64,000 nucleotides of DNA from Lentinus brumalis (Eukaryota > Basidiomycota > Agaricomycetes > Polyporales > Polyporaceae), in NCBI GenBank assembly GCA_001792895.1, contig MARA01000068.1, positions 62,001-126,000 of the forward strand. The letters are read 5' to 3'. Position 1 is the stretch's first letter, and each line of letters begins with the position of its first letter. Of the stretch, positions 34,805 through 46,984 are shown piece after piece. Both the position numbers and the translations under genes were made by a program. Below the pieces are notes generated by a model, which searched no databases, had not been told where the DNA came from, and saw nothing but the letters and a program-made list of their open reading frames with translations.

Positions 34805-37633
34805 TGTATGATACATTTGCACGTTTGGACATCGAAATGATGCTTTGAAGTCGCCGCGGCAATTCCCTCTGTAGTCAGAAGCTCAGAAGTCCCTTGCTCA
34901 GCCACCACTCGCAAAACACACCGCAGGGATGTAGTTATGGAGGAGATGGAGAAGCCGAATGAGCGGTATTCGACGCTCCCAGCACCCCACCAAGGCCTGT
35001 AAAGCGGCGAGTACGCGCAACAGTCAGAGACTCCCTCGCATTCATTTACTGGCGTGCGGGCATCCGTGTTTTATGGACGGATACTATACTAGGGACTTTG
35101 TAGACATTGTAAATTGGGATTTACACATCGAGAGTTGACAGCGTCTCCGGGACAAAGAAGTAAGGAACCGTTTCTACCAGCTCGAAGACCGCGTGTACGA
35201 ACTGGGCGACGATAGGGAGGGCTCGTTCCGTGCGGGAGGCATCTCGCCAGCACTCGGCGAATCCGCACGCAGGTCTTATGTCTCGGGTGAGTTGTTTCAC
35301 TCTCCGCCCGAGCCGCTGGACACATCACTCACCTCGTGATAGCATTCTACCCCCGAAGCGATCAGGTTGAAGCCGGGGGACGACATGTTCGTCGCCGGCA
35401 GACCGTCGACTCTGTGCGACGGGCTGCGTCCGAGCGCAACGGCGCAGCGTCAAGGTTGCTAGATTTTCGGACGCGGCGTCCTCGACCTCTTGGAGACGGC
35501 GTGCGATGCCGTCAATGATTGCAGTCCCTCGAACGCTCCGAAAATCGCTGTAAGTCCTTCAGTTCATCTTCATTGTACAGCCATTGTCCGATGCTAATCC
35601 AGACCTACTGCTTGCAGCGCTCGACGTCGTTCGTTGCACACCGAGACCGCTACCTCTGCGGACGGGCTCTCCCGGGCAACCTCTGCCCCGCCGGAGACGA
35701 TCTCCCGGGCACGCTGACTCGCCCCACCACGACCTCCCGGGCTGCCCACCAGTCTCCCGGACATCTGTGGGGGCCGTATGCTGCAGCGTTCTAGTCTCGA
35801 AACCAGACGATATAACGGCGCGCCTCTACCCGGGTTACCAAAACAGGGGGCGGAGAGAAAAACCCCAGGCAGAGACACGCCTATACCGTCTGGTGACTTT
35901 CGTGGGGGCGGGTGGGGTATTGTCACGCTCGGTGCGTCGGCGCCCAACCTCGTCGCTCTCCTCGCGTAAAATTGAGGACCTGTCCCTCCTCTCTTTTTCG
36001 CACTCCGCCCCCTGTTTGGGAAGGTCCTATCCGTCTGATTTCGAGACTAGCAGCTTACGGGACCGGACCGACGTTTTCCTGCGCGTGCGTGTCGACGAGC
36101 CCGGCAAGGCGTCTTTAAGCGGAACATCGCTGTAAGTGTGTCAGTCCCTCCTTGCCATCCTCCCATACGAAGCTCATACCTGCTTCTTCCAACGCAGCCG
36201 TCTCCTCCACGTTGCTCGTTGCCGACCTAGCCCTTGAGCTCCGGAGCTACCCAGCAGTGTCCCGGTCGTCTGCGGTAAGCGTATGCTGCCGCTTGCTGCT
36301 CACAGGGGCGTCACTCCTCCGGGACGTTCGTAGGAGGGAGGATGCGAGCAGCGCGTCCGTGTCGACGGGCCTGGCGAGTGATCTTCAGCCTGGAGGGCTT
36401 GGATGATCCCCGGTCGCTGCCAGCATGTCAAGTCGTCCCCAGTCCCGCCCGGCGCAATAGCAGGCAAGTCGACGGTGTAAGACTTACCTTTCGACGATCG
36501 CATTCGCTGTAGTCCCTCTCGCACCCCGCTCTACTTGTCCAGTTCCGCTGACCTACAAGTCTCCAGTCGCGGGGTCAAGCTGTCCGGGGCGTCCAGTTGA
36601 GCACGCGAGTCGCCTAGAGTGTGCCGCAGTAGAGTGCATCAGCAAAGCTGAGAGACGAGGCGCAGCGCGACGTGGTGGTGGCAGGAAGCAAGAGACACGC
36701 GTGATAGGCACCCGCGCACAGGACACCTTTTATGTCTTCACGCGGACGTCTCGTTCTCTCTGGGAGCATGTGCTCGTCTTACAAGCTTGTATTGCATGTA
36801 GTACGTACATGGTAGTACTCGAACACATCGTTCGCGGCCCACCGAAAGTGAAGCTACATAGACTTCCATCGAGTAAGCACACATGCGATATGTGAGCGAT
36901 CGCAGCAGGCAATCTACAGCAGTGACTACAGCTAACATCAAAATGAATGCCCGACGCGCATTACAACTCCGAACGCGCGAACAAAATCGAGAAATTCAGA
37001 AAAATCGTAAACTTGCCCTCCCGCCTGAGACTGCCTCAAACTCATTCTCAGCGAACTCAGCTGCACATCAGCATGCTCTACTGCACCTTCGCTGCGGGCA
37101 ATGATGCGAATTGGAGGAGGTCAAGCCTCACGACGAGACCACGTCTACGGGCGCTAGACACGAGATGAGCTGTGCAGCGGATTAGCGCCCGTGGACGTGT
37201 CGACATCTTCGAGCACAATCGTCCTCCTGGGCCATAGTGAGACAATCAAGTGTTGGTGAAACAAGAGTATAGGGTGCTACGAGGTAATCCATGAAGTTTG
37301 AGAGCCGTACGACTCACGAGGAATTTTCTGGAATTTTGAGATTTTCTGGCGTGCATCGCGTGTTTCCGTGCGTCGGGCATTGATTTTGACGACAGCTGTA
37401 TGCTTACGAATGACTTCCTGTTGACTAGCACGGTTTCCCCCAACCACCGAGCGTGGATGGCCTTGAAGATCGCTGGTCCCAAGCTCCACTTCCCGCGCTG
37501 GACCCGCAACCTCCCCGACCTCGCACGTAAGTAGGTGAGGACACGCTCATTGGCTTGTACTAGTAGCGCTCTGTCGATAACGGGGTCCTCTTTTGCCGTT
37601 CGCGAGAGGCGCAGGTCCGATGGCATCAAAGCA
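34805..37633. other. mostly non-coding; small coiled-coil exon and duplicated module
   Basis: A plus-strand open stretch at about 35130-35340 reads RLRDKEVRNRFYQLEDRVYE with Leu/Val heptads, then a Gly/Ser-rich tail and a stop; it may be an exon of a leucine-zipper-like protein, but no start is visible. Around 35545 and 36128 two similar intron-exon modules occur (listed separately). I see nothing assignable in the remainder. Confidence 0.4.
35545..36305 (+). repeat. tandemly duplicated intron-exon module
   Basis: The block starting CGCTGTAAGT at 35548 (intron ending GCTTGCAG, then a Pro/Arg exon, then CCGTATGCTGCAGCGTTCT) recurs in diverged form from 36128 (CGCTGTAAGTGTG, intron ending CAACGCAG, exon, GCGTATGCTGCCGCTTGCT). 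The two are about 580 bp apart. The first copy also has the word TCTCCCGGG several times. Confidence 0.4.
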
Positions 37634-37883
37634 AGTGTGCCTCGTGGATTCGTCGGTCCTATCCATTGCTAGTGAGCAGCATCGTCAAACATTCAACAAT
37701 CCCCCCTTTCCCTTGCACCCCCTTTCACCTTCTTTCCTCCGCACTTGGAGCCCCCTCGACTTCACAAAGCTCTGACGTTCAACCCGCTTCGCTCGGCCGA
37801 GAATCAACTAGCCCACTCGCACCCTTTCAGGTTTGTTAGTTTTTGTTGGCATTTCCGCCTTCAGAGACGCAGCTACTGTATCA
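37634..37883 (+). repeat. 5' LTR, 3' part only
   Basis: Starts GTGTGCCTCGTGGATT just after the break and ends TACTGTATCA. It aligns throughout with 49494-49745; the differences are mostly C/T and G/A transitions at positions that are CG in one copy. Sequence left of 37634 has no counterpart, so the LTR is truncated. Confidence 0.65.
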
Positions 37884-38310
37884 TTTTGGAGCCCACCGCG
37901 AGTAGTTTTAGTTGACACCGTCGGTTCGAGCTGTCACCTTCATCGTCGCCTTTCGCACCCAGTCGAACCTCAAACCTCGGACCCTTCGATCGCAGAGGCC
38001 ACCGAGCCCCTTCGTGACCAGTCTATCAAGCTAGACGACAAGCACAACTACCTGCTCGACCTCCGAAGTCCTTCAAAGCCCCTCCAATGTATCGTTCGAC
38101 TCGCCTCCCCCCCATCATTGCCTTGTTCATTGCCTCAACTTCATTCCTCCTCGCTGTTCAGCATCGCTCCCACACTCATTGAGTCCAGCAAGCCCAAGCC
38201 CCATGCGTTCGAGTCGCAAGTTTGTCGACACCTCGATCGGCGATCGAAGTCCCCAGTTTCAGTCTATCCCCTCTCTCCAGTCAATCAGTCATCTCCTTCC
38301 CTCGTCCACC

Positions 38311-39420
38311 ATGGCTCAGCGCAAGGTCGACTCTATGCCGCTCTCGAACGAGCGAGGGACTCCGCAGTGGGTCGCTACGAGTCGTGGAGGCGTCGAGCAA
38401 TACTTCCGAGACCTCGAGCGTGTTACGGCGAAGCACCAGGTCATCGACAATGTCGAGAAGAAGGACACAACCCTCCTCTACGTGCCAATCGAAGTTGCAA
38501 AGCGCTGGGAGTCGCTTCCAGCCTTCAATGATTCATCGAAGTCATTCGCCGCCTTTTGCGATGAGATCCTCAGCTTCTACCTAGGCTTGGACAAGGACCA
38601 CAAGTTCACGCTTCATGAGTATGATGAACTCGTCTCATCGCGCCTTCAAACAGGCCTTGGTTCGCTCGTGGAGTACATGTCGTTCTATGGCAAGTTCTAT
38701 CCGATCGTTCGATACCTCATGTCGAAGTCACCCCCGGAGCTCACACATCGCCAAGTTGTCGACACACTCCTTTGTCTCCTCAGCAACAATTGTCGGCCAG
38801 TCGTCGAAGCTCGACTCAGTCAGAAGGTCCCCAACAAGCAGCGCGAAGACTCGTGCATGGTCGATTAGGTCCACGAAGCGATATTGCACGTCATTGACGA
38901 TCGAGCAGCCTTCCCTATATTGTGAGCCCCTTCATTCTGTGTCCCCCCAGCCTGTTGGGCCCCCTTTGCATCTTCAAACGACGAACTTGAACTCGTTGGG
39001 CAATGTGACAATCAAGACCGAAGTCTTACAGCAGATTATTGCAGCTGCGATCCGCACTGTCCAAGACGACAAGGCATCGCCGAGTCATGTCAAATCGCAC
39101 CCTGCAGTCGCTTCCCCGGAGGTCCCCCTCACTATGCTCGTGGGCATCCTCGAAATGGGACAGATCGACGAGTCCCTGGTTGTAATCCTTGCTTCTACTG
39201 TGGCGACTCGAACTGTAGCATCGCGATCTGCCCAGTCATTAAAGCCGATGTCCAAGAGCGCCTCGTCGTCCGCGATCGTCCTGGAGGTTCAGTCCTATTG
39301 GCAAACAGTCGCAAGATCCCTGACCGTCGAGTCGATGGTCTGATGATTTGAGATGCGATGGGAGCGTTCTATGACCAGAACCCCGATTATCGATCTACTT
39401 GTTGTCAAGATGCCTATGTG
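38311..39420 (+). pseudogene. gag-like protein of the LTR element, broken
   Basis: An ATG in a strong context (CCACCATGG, 38311) begins MAQRKVDSMPLSNERGTPQW. Gag-like helices follow: QYFRDLERVTAKHQVIDNVE, VPIEVAKRWESLPAFND, FAAFCDEILSFYLGLDKDHK, LVEYMSFYGKFYPIVRYLM. The frame ends at TAG 38866 after REDSCMVD, where related gags continue. Downstream, in other frames, are a CCHC-type knuckle (CFYCGDSNCSIAICPVIKAD, near 39190-39250; the usual His position reads Asn) and RKIPDRRVDGL. So the 3' half survives only as frameshifted pieces with stops. In an active element this protein would package the RNA; here it can no longer be made in full. Confidence 0.6.
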
Positions 39421-39460
39421 TATACACTGTGAGGCAACGATTGTGCTTGATGTCGAGTTG

Positions 39461-39500
39461 ATGGTCTTCGTCGGTCTATCCCCCTCATTGTCACAGGCCC
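39461..39500 (+). repeat. left target-site duplication of the LINE
   Basis: The 40 bp ATGGTCTTCGTCGG...CACAGGCCC match 47999-48038 at 38 of 40 positions. Both mismatches are C/T at CG sites. Confidence 0.85.
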
Positions 39501-39509
39501 TTCCCTCAC

Positions 39510-42160
39510 AACCCCCGGCTTCAGGCTACCGTCATAGATCTGGCGTGGGTCCCTTCGGATCAGAACCCAGACCTGTACGAGACCCGTGTCACGCCCGAAG
39601 AACGCGGCACATCCAACCACACCATTCTCCACGTATACATCCCCACGGGTGCATGGTCCTATGCCGGTGCACCGTCCATTGCAGCGAAGTCAGAGGAGGA
39701 GCAGGCGTTCATCAGCTCCATCCTCGACTCGGTTCACCTTGCCCTCCCCACAGATATCGCCCTACACTCGGTCGATGAGCTTAACGCAGCCGTCGACAGC
39801 TTATTCGCCTGCATCTTGGACGCTTGGGCCGCGCACACCACTCCCACAACTGTCTGCAACAAGTCCAAGCTCTGGTGGGACCAGTTGTGTACCCAGTCGT
39901 GCGCGCACTTGAAGACATGCAAAGCTGACTTGAACTTATCCGGGCGCGCAGTGGGCAGGCGGGCCTCAAACGTGCTGAGGCCCGCGCGGCTGTCATCCGC
40001 GCTCACAAACGACATATTTCCACAATATGCCTACACTGGAAGAAGCACATGGACGAGCAGATCGAGCACATCGCCATGAAACAGCATCATGTCTGGGACC
40101 TGATGTCTTGGGTTGGACCTCGCGCCATGCCCATGTATCGCTCCCTGGTACACAACGGTGTGCCCTTACGCTCTCTCTCGGACCTGTGGCAAGCGCTAGA
40201 CGAGACCTTCCACGCGGCAGCTGAGCGGCCTGTCGACACCTCAATACTTGACGAACTCCTGACTCTCCCGGAACGCGAGTGCCCACCTATCTCGAGCACC
40301 GAAGTCACAGACGCCATCCGAGACGTCTCAGCCTCATCGACTCCGGGCTGGGATCACCTACACTGGCAACACCTCAAACTCCTACTCCGCGACGACCATT
40401 TCCTGGAGGTCCTCACCCGTCTGTACAACGCCATCCTCCAGCATGGCATCTGGCCGGCGCAGTTCAAGTGCGCCATCTCGGCGGTCATCCCAAAACCATA
40501 CAAGGACGACTACTCCCGCGTCAAGTCATATTGACTAATTGTCCTCCTCAGCATGCTTGGCAAGCTCTTCGAGAAGGTACTCAGCGAGCGACTGCATTAT
40601 GAATGTCAGAAGTACAACATCCTCCATCCGAATCAATTCGGCGGCACAAAGGTGCACAGCACGGTGCACCGTGGACGCAGCAAATATCCTCATCACTCAC
40701 GTTCACGTTCACGCTGGATGGCGCAAGGGCCTCGTCTCGTCATGCCTCGCGTTCGACGTGGCGCAGTTCTTTCCGTCAATGAACCACACCTTACTCTGTC
40801 GCATCCTGAAGCACTACGGCTTCGCGCAACCCCTCATCAAGTTTTTCCAACGCTACCTCAGTGATCGTCAGTCTTGCTTCCGTTGGGGCAAGGCTACGTC
40901 TCCATGGTTCGACCTGCCTGCAGTAGGCGCAGGGCAGGGCTTGGCTCTCTCTCCCATCCTCACCAATATCTACATCTCTCTCCCCATTCACCTGTTATCT
41001 CCCGCCTCCGGTAGCAACCGCGCAGACCTCAAGATGTACGTCGACAATGGCATGTGGCTCGTCACCTCTCCCAGCATCGCCCAGAACTGCGACATCTTCT
41101 GCGAACGGTACCCAGAAACAGCCGTCACGCTCGGCCGCCTTGGACTTGTCATTGAAGGCGACAAGAATGAAGCCATGCAATTCATCTCAGGTCGCCTGGC
41201 TCGGTCCCACTCCCCGCTCCCTCTGCGTCTCACCCCCACTCTCACCATCCAACCAAAGCCAGTCATGCGCTGGCTGGGTTTCCGTCTCGACTCCCGCCTC
41301 GCCTTCTGTGCTCATGTTTCGTACTTTGCGGAACGTGCCTCCACGACCGTGAAGGCCATGCTCATGCTTGGAAGCTCACTTCGTGGGCTCACGCCTATGC
41401 AGCGTCGCATGCTCTTCATCTCGTACGTATGCCCCCTCCTCACCTACAGCACTGAAGTTTGGTATTGCACGAAGGGCTGCAAGACCCTCATGCAACCCCT
41501 TGTTGCAGCCCAGAACCGAGCGCTGCGCTGGATTACTGGCGCTTTCCGAATGACGCCCACCGGGGCATTACAAATGCCGCTGCACCTCCACTGCTGCAAG
41601 CTCAAAGAGCGGCACTTCCTGCGTCTCCATACTCTCCCTCCCTCGCACGCTCTCTTTCCCACCATCTTCCCCAGGTCCCCACACGCGCCGTGTTTGCACT
41701 TCCCGATCCGCAATTTCCCCCGGAAACCTCCCTCGGACATCCCCCTTGCACACGCCTTCCTACGCGCACGCCCTCTCATTACCAAAATGTTCGAGCCTCT
41801 CAACAACGAGTGTGAGCCCGGACTATGGGTGCGCGACCTGTTCGCAGATCACATCACCTACCATCTCTCGCACCCCTCCAAGAAGGACGAGGACACACTC
41901 CAGGCCTGGATCGTGTCAGAACTCCGCCCTCACATCGCATCTGCGCACTGCAACCCCGACGCGCTCGTCATCTTCACGGACGGCAGCTCCTTTGTCACTG
42001 CCCCGGACGGCATGAATCTTGGTTCAGCTGCTTGGTATCGGGCTTATCGTGCCGGCCGCCTCCTCAGAGCCCCGTCAATCTACACGGGCTACATGTTCTC
42101 ATTTGACTGCGAGCTCATTGCTCTGTTGATGGCGGTCACCTTTGGGTACCTCAAGTCGTA
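39510..42160 (+). pseudogene. LINE ORF2: endonuclease end, reverse transcriptase, RNase H start
   Basis: Read across several frames: the end of an APE-type endonuclease (GTSNHTIL, where SDH is usual); a Lys/Arg helix (RAEARAAVIRAHKRHIS); and the reverse transcriptase, with TPGWDHLHWQHLK, AVIPKPYKDDYSRVKSY, FDVAQFFPS (motif A), GAGQGLALSPILTN (motif B) and MYVDNGMWL (motif C). The thumb and connection contain RWLGFRLDSRLAF and LLTYSTEVWY. RNase H then starts with FTDGSSF and CELIALLMAV. Breaks: a frame change near 39950; a TGA at 40532 after VKSY, where Arg is usual; a frame change near 40660; and Asn in place of the second catalytic Asp of motif C (codon 41046-41048). The frame is cut inside RNase H by the hAT insertion and resumes at 47137. 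The enzyme cannot be active. Confidence 0.75.
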
Positions 42161-42312
42161 CAACCAGATCTGCCTCAGAATGGCTGCAAGCCTGAGTCTG
42201 CCCCTGTCCTTCAAGTATTGCGCACCCGCGTGAGTCGTCCGAAAAATCACCCACCCACGACACCTGAACCCGTCTTCCCCTCAGCTCCCACCTCAGCTCC
42301 CACCTCGCACCC

Positions 42313-45300
42313 GTGACGCCCGCTCGCAGCGCTACTTCGTCTTCTCGGGCTCGTGGTAAATGCCCCCAAAGCCCCTCCCCTCCTCCCCCCAACAACAAAA
42401 AGCAGAAGCGTTCGCGCACGACGGCCTCCAAGTCGAGCGCGAAGGCTCCGAAGCTCGCACCAGCAAAGCTTCGTGCTAAGCCCGCTCCGAAGGGCGCCAC
42501 CAGCCGCAAGGCCGGGGACACCACTCAGCCCGGTCCGAGCCAGCCCTCCGCAGCCCAGAGCAAGACAGGCGCGACTGCCGGGCCCTCCACGGAACGCGCG
42601 AGGCGTCAGACATCCGTGTGGACGGAAGAGGAGGAGGAGGCGGAGCTCCAGTCTCAGGGCTTCACCATGCTCGACGGCGACGAGCCCAGCGGCCACGGCG
42701 ACAAGGGCAAGGACCGCGATGAGCAAGGCTCAGGGTCAGACAGCGACAGCTCCGAGTCCGAGGACGATGCTGGCGAGGAGCCCGTGGACTCTGAAGATGA
42801 GCTCGGTGAGTTTGCAAGTTGTTCAGATGCTACGAAGTGGCTAATATTAGTACACAGACAACATGATGGAGGATTGGAACTTGCCTATCTATGCGTTTTT
42901 CGAACCTCGTCCGGACATCGAGTACATCGATGGGCGTCGTACTCACGCCTTCAAGTGCCTGGCCAAAGGTTGCAAGGTACGAGTGCGTCGTTACCTCGAC
43001 AGCAAGGATCGCTCGTCTAATGGGAACCTTCGCCGCCATGCGAAGTCGTGCTGGGGTGAGGAGGCAGTCGATGCCGCGTGCGAGGCCGTCCATCTTGCTG
43101 AGGCGCGCGAGAATGTTGTCGGCTCGATCTTGCGGAACGGCAACATCACCGCGTCGTTCGCCCGGAAGAAAGGCACGGTTACCTACAGCCATCGTCAGCA
43201 TATGAAGGCCGAGACACGCACGGAGATCGTACGTTGGGTCGCCGAGAGCATGCACCCTTTCAAGATTGTTCGTGATCGGGCCTTCTTGTCATTGATGAAG
43301 ACCGGACGGCCAGGCTACTACATCCCTTCGCCCTCGACAGTCGCCCGGGACGTGAAGGTCGTCTTCGCGCAAACACGGACACGCATTGCCAAGCTGCTGC
43401 AGGTAAGAAAGTCAGTACACCTGTGTGCTCGCTGTTACTCATGGACATGTTCTATATACAGGACTATGATGGCGACATCAACTTCGCCACCGACGCTTGG
43501 ACCTCCCCCAACCACCACGCGTTCGTAGCGATCACCGCCCACTTCATCCATGAGGGCGCACCCATCTCAGTCCTGCTCGACCTTGTTGAGGTCGCTCGAT
43601 CCCACAGTGGTGTCAACCTCGCGCAGGCGTTCGCCGATGTCTTGAAGGAGTACGATATTTCGGACAAAGTACGTCAGCATGTCATCGGGGCATTGAAATA
43701 ACCGTACTGACCATTCTTGATGTGGCAGGTCCTCGCTGTCACCTGCGACAATGCAACAAACAACGACTCCATGGTGGAGGCGTTGATGAAGCTTCTCCCA
43801 GGTTTCCCAGGCGACGTCAACTGGGTGCGGTGCTTCACGCACATCCTCAACCTCGTTGCGAAGAGCCTGATCCGTCAATTCGACGCGGAGGCCGACAAGG
43901 ACGACGCCGATGTCGATGCCGATGCTCGTGAGTTGGCCGAGCTGGCCGCGGGGCTTGATGCTGACGAAGTTGCCATGCAAGAGCGGACTGTCGAGGAAGG
44001 CGGGGCGACGACGATCTTGAGGACGACCCCGACGATGAAGTCGATGCGATGGAGGATTTGACAGATGAGGAGCGCGCGCAGTTCCTCGGGGACGTTCGTC
44101 CTGTGAAGCTCGTGCTGGCAAAGGTTCGTTCGATTGGGGGATCCTGCTGTGAACATACGGCCCACTTACCGTCCTGTTACCAGCTACGCAAGCTCACATT
44201 CAAGATCATAAACTCGTCGACACTGCTGCTCCCGGCGTGGAAGAAGATCTTGAAGGACCTGAAGTTGCCCGAGAAGATGTTACCGCGGGACGTCAAGACG
44301 CGGTGGAACTCCACTTACGATATGGCCAGCGAGTGCTTGAAGTACCGCGAGGCTGTCGATCGGTTGTGCGCAGACCAGGCGAATGGCTTGAGGCAGTACG
44401 AGTTGTCGGTGAGAGAATGGGAGATCGTACGACAGCTGCGGGAGGTGTTGAAGGTACGTGGTCCGTGCTCGTGCGTCTGTACAAACACTAACCAAAGTTG
44501 CGCCCACAAACCCATTTTGGGTTGCTGTGTATTCACCCCCGCGACGTCTCTGCCACCCTTGTCTCCTGCCACGTCGCACATCGCTAACGCTATCGCTACC
44601 ATGTCCTCTCGTCGCCACACAGGTCTTTAAAGACGCCACCCTTTTCTTCTCGCGCTCTGGCACGCCAAATCTCGCGACTGTGATCCCAGCCATGGACCAC
44701 ATCGATCAAGTCCTCACCACTGCCGCCCTCTCCCATCACCAGTACGATGACGCCGTCCGCATCGCTTGCAAGCTTGCCAAGAAGCTACTCAACAAGTACT
44801 ACTCGCTGACAGACTCCTCCAACACATACTGCATCGCCATAAGTGCGTATCCGATCATCCTGACAGTGTTCTGTACTAACTATACGTTTACCACTACAGT
44901 CCTCCATCCCCGCCACAAGCTCACATATTTCAAGAAGCTCCGCTGGACGGAGGCTTGGCAGCGCACGGCGCGCGAGCTAATCGTCGACGAGTACAAGACG
45001 CACTACGCAGGCCGGGTTCCAGGCGATGGGGTCATGCAGGATGGAGACGAGGTGTCGGGCAACTCGGACGTCGAGGTCCTCGACCAGGTATGCACATCCA
45101 CAACGTCTCTTTCAATTCCTCATTGACGTCCCCTGCCAGGGTGACGTCAACATATTCGACAAGCTTGCATCCCTCTCCGCTCCTCAAGCCTCTGAGCTCC
45201 GCGACGAGCTTGAGCGGTACCTCTCCGCCGACCCCGAGCACGCGCCGGACCCCATCCAGTGGTGGTTGGACCGTGTCGCTATCTACCCCAACCTCTCTCG

Positions 45301-45633
45301 CATGGCCCTCGACTATCTCTCAATCCCCGGTAAGCCCAAGTCTTGTACGTTTGGCTTGTCCTCATGCTGACGTTGTCCCGTGTTTCAGCCACCTCCGTAG
45401 ACGTTGAGCGCGTCTTCAGCCGCGGCCGTCTTCTCCTCAACCACGTCCGCAACCGGCTCAGTGCGCAGTCCACTCGTGCCCTCCTCTGCCTGAGCGCATG
45501 GAGCGAGCTCGGCTTGATCAAGGCCGAGGACGCGGCGACCGCCGCCCAGCTCGCCGAACTCGACTCTCAAGACTCCGACTTCGAGATGGATGAAGGCTGG
45601 GATGCCATCAAGGTCTCTGACCTGAAGAAGTAG
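42313..45633 (+). CDS. hAT-family transposase, nearly intact
   Basis: Exons end or begin at 42805/42858, 43402/43462, 43668/43729, 44123/44184, 44453/44623, 44842/44900, 45087/45140 and 45329/45389, with GT-AG introns mostly 50-60 bp. The product starts with a long Lys/Ser/Pro-rich then acidic region. A BED-type zinc finger follows (FKCLAKGCKVRVRR...SSNGNLRRHAKSCWG), then the catalytic RNase H-like fold with INFATDAWTSPNHHAFVAIT and VLAVTCDNATNNDSMVEALM, the WVRCFTHILNLVAKSL motif, LPRDVKTRWNSTYDM and VLHPRHKLTYFKKLRW. It closes with the hAT C-terminal dimerisation region (IQWWLDRVAIYPNLSRMA, SVDVERVFSRGRLLLNH, QSTRALLCLSAW). It would cut and paste the element in the nucleus. One single-base break near 44000, inside the acidic insert after RTVEEG, is the only clear lesion. 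The 42313 codon is GTG, so the true start is unsettled. Confidence 0.8.
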
Positions 45634-45795
45634 TAGTTAGTACTTGTGCCCTCCATGTCGTCTAGCCCCCATCCTGTCCTTTGTACGCGCATCCTTACCA
45701 CGCTAGTTCAATCATCACCTTGCACACACTTCCAATTGAATCCCTCATCTGTCTTGCTGTGATATTAGTAGTTGATCTGAGCTTGAACATGACCA

Positions 45796-46901
45796 ATGCC
45801 GTCTCGTCCGCCGTCTCGTCATACCACCAAAAGGCTCGCTCAGCCAGCCAATCCACGCCCACATAGGACAGCGGGGTGTCAAAGTTCACGTTCAGCTCAC
45901 CCGGATGCCCTAAAATTGCATATGCCGGCATCGACAGACAGCCCAAGCTTGTCCCCAACCATGGCATCCTCGACCCGGGACCCTACGACACGCCCGAACT
46001 CTGCTCTTTCGCAGGCTAGCATCGACTCTGGCCACTCCACGAGCACAGGGACAGTACCATCCCTCGTCAGCATGTCTCCCAGTGACTTCTCTCCACACGC
46101 TTCGTCGCCCATCCTTGCGCCAGACGAGTCCGACGAACAAGCCTACCTTAGGCTGCGCCCTATCGACACCTGGTGCGATCCATCTCACCGCTTCCGTCTG
46201 TGCACTCGTCCGGCGTACATCAACATCGCTGTTCACTATCCAACTCTGCTCGCGGAAGTCGTCGGGCGCTGCTTGATCACATTGGAGGTGATCGCGACGG
46301 ACACGCCGCTCGGGCGGCAGCAGGCTATCTCGGTACGTTTCTTTGCCCGTAGGACCCGCTTTGCTCTCCATGCAAACACGCTGCAGGTGCATCTTCCCAC
46401 TACCCTCAACGCCGCGCGCGCTGTGCCTGCTGCCGTGTGGCAGACATTCTGGGCCGATATAGTCAACTCCGGCCTGGATGCTTTGCTCACGGCTCAGCAG
46501 CGCGGCCTCGTACAAGACATCATCTTGATCTTCCACCACTACAGCGTTCCGGATCCTGAGGTGTCCGCTACGTGGGACAACTTTGTCCATCGCCTCTACC
46601 TTGCTGCGGAAACCGGCGCGGCCTTTGCGACCCCCGGGGAGGAGGTGCTTCAAGATCTTATCCTGTGGGCGAGACTGCACATCCCAGTAAGTAAATATCT
46701 TTGTGCGTTCATTGTTCTATTCTTATGTGCTCATTTCAGGACGCGTTTCCGCCGCCGCTGGGTGACTACCCTAGTGACACGGACTCAGGGGAAGAGTGGG
46801 TGACTGATAGCGGCTCCGAGTCGGCGTGGTCAGACTCGGAGGGGGTCACACGCGGGATGGATGGACTGCATCTCGACGATTCTGCTGCCAGCGACCAGTA
46901 G
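45796..46901 (+). CDS. second gene of the hAT element, 350 residues, unknown
   Basis: It lies 162 bp downstream of the transposase stop, same strand, inside the hAT. Exons are 45796-46686 and 46740-46901, with a 53-bp GTAAGT...TTTCAG intron, phase 0. The ATG at 45796 starts MPSRPPSRHTTKRLAQPANP. The N-terminus is disordered and Ser/Pro-rich. Residues about 110-290 look folded: EQAYLRLRPIDTWCDPS, RPAYINIAVHYPTLLAEVVG, AAVWQTFWADIVNSGLDALL, VQDIILIFHHYSVPDPEVSA, WDNFVHRLYLAA and EEVLQDLILWARLHIP. The tail is acidic and Ser-rich (PPPLGDYPSDTDSGEEWVTD). There is no stop or frameshift. I recall similar ORFs beside other agaricomycete hAT transposases but no described function. A role in transposition, target choice or regulation is inference from its position only. 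Confidence 0.65.
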
Positions 46902-46984
46902 CTACATATCTAGCTACTTTCATGTCAAATGTGTTCTTGTAATAAGCCCAATGTGCCATAACCGTGCTACCCTTCCGGCGAGAC

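Noticed and set aside
42099..42844. Minus-strand and alternative-frame ORFs over the start of the hAT transposase
   Set aside because: They mirror the low-complexity Lys/Ser/Pro region of the transposase; the plus-strand frame connects by good introns to the BED finger.
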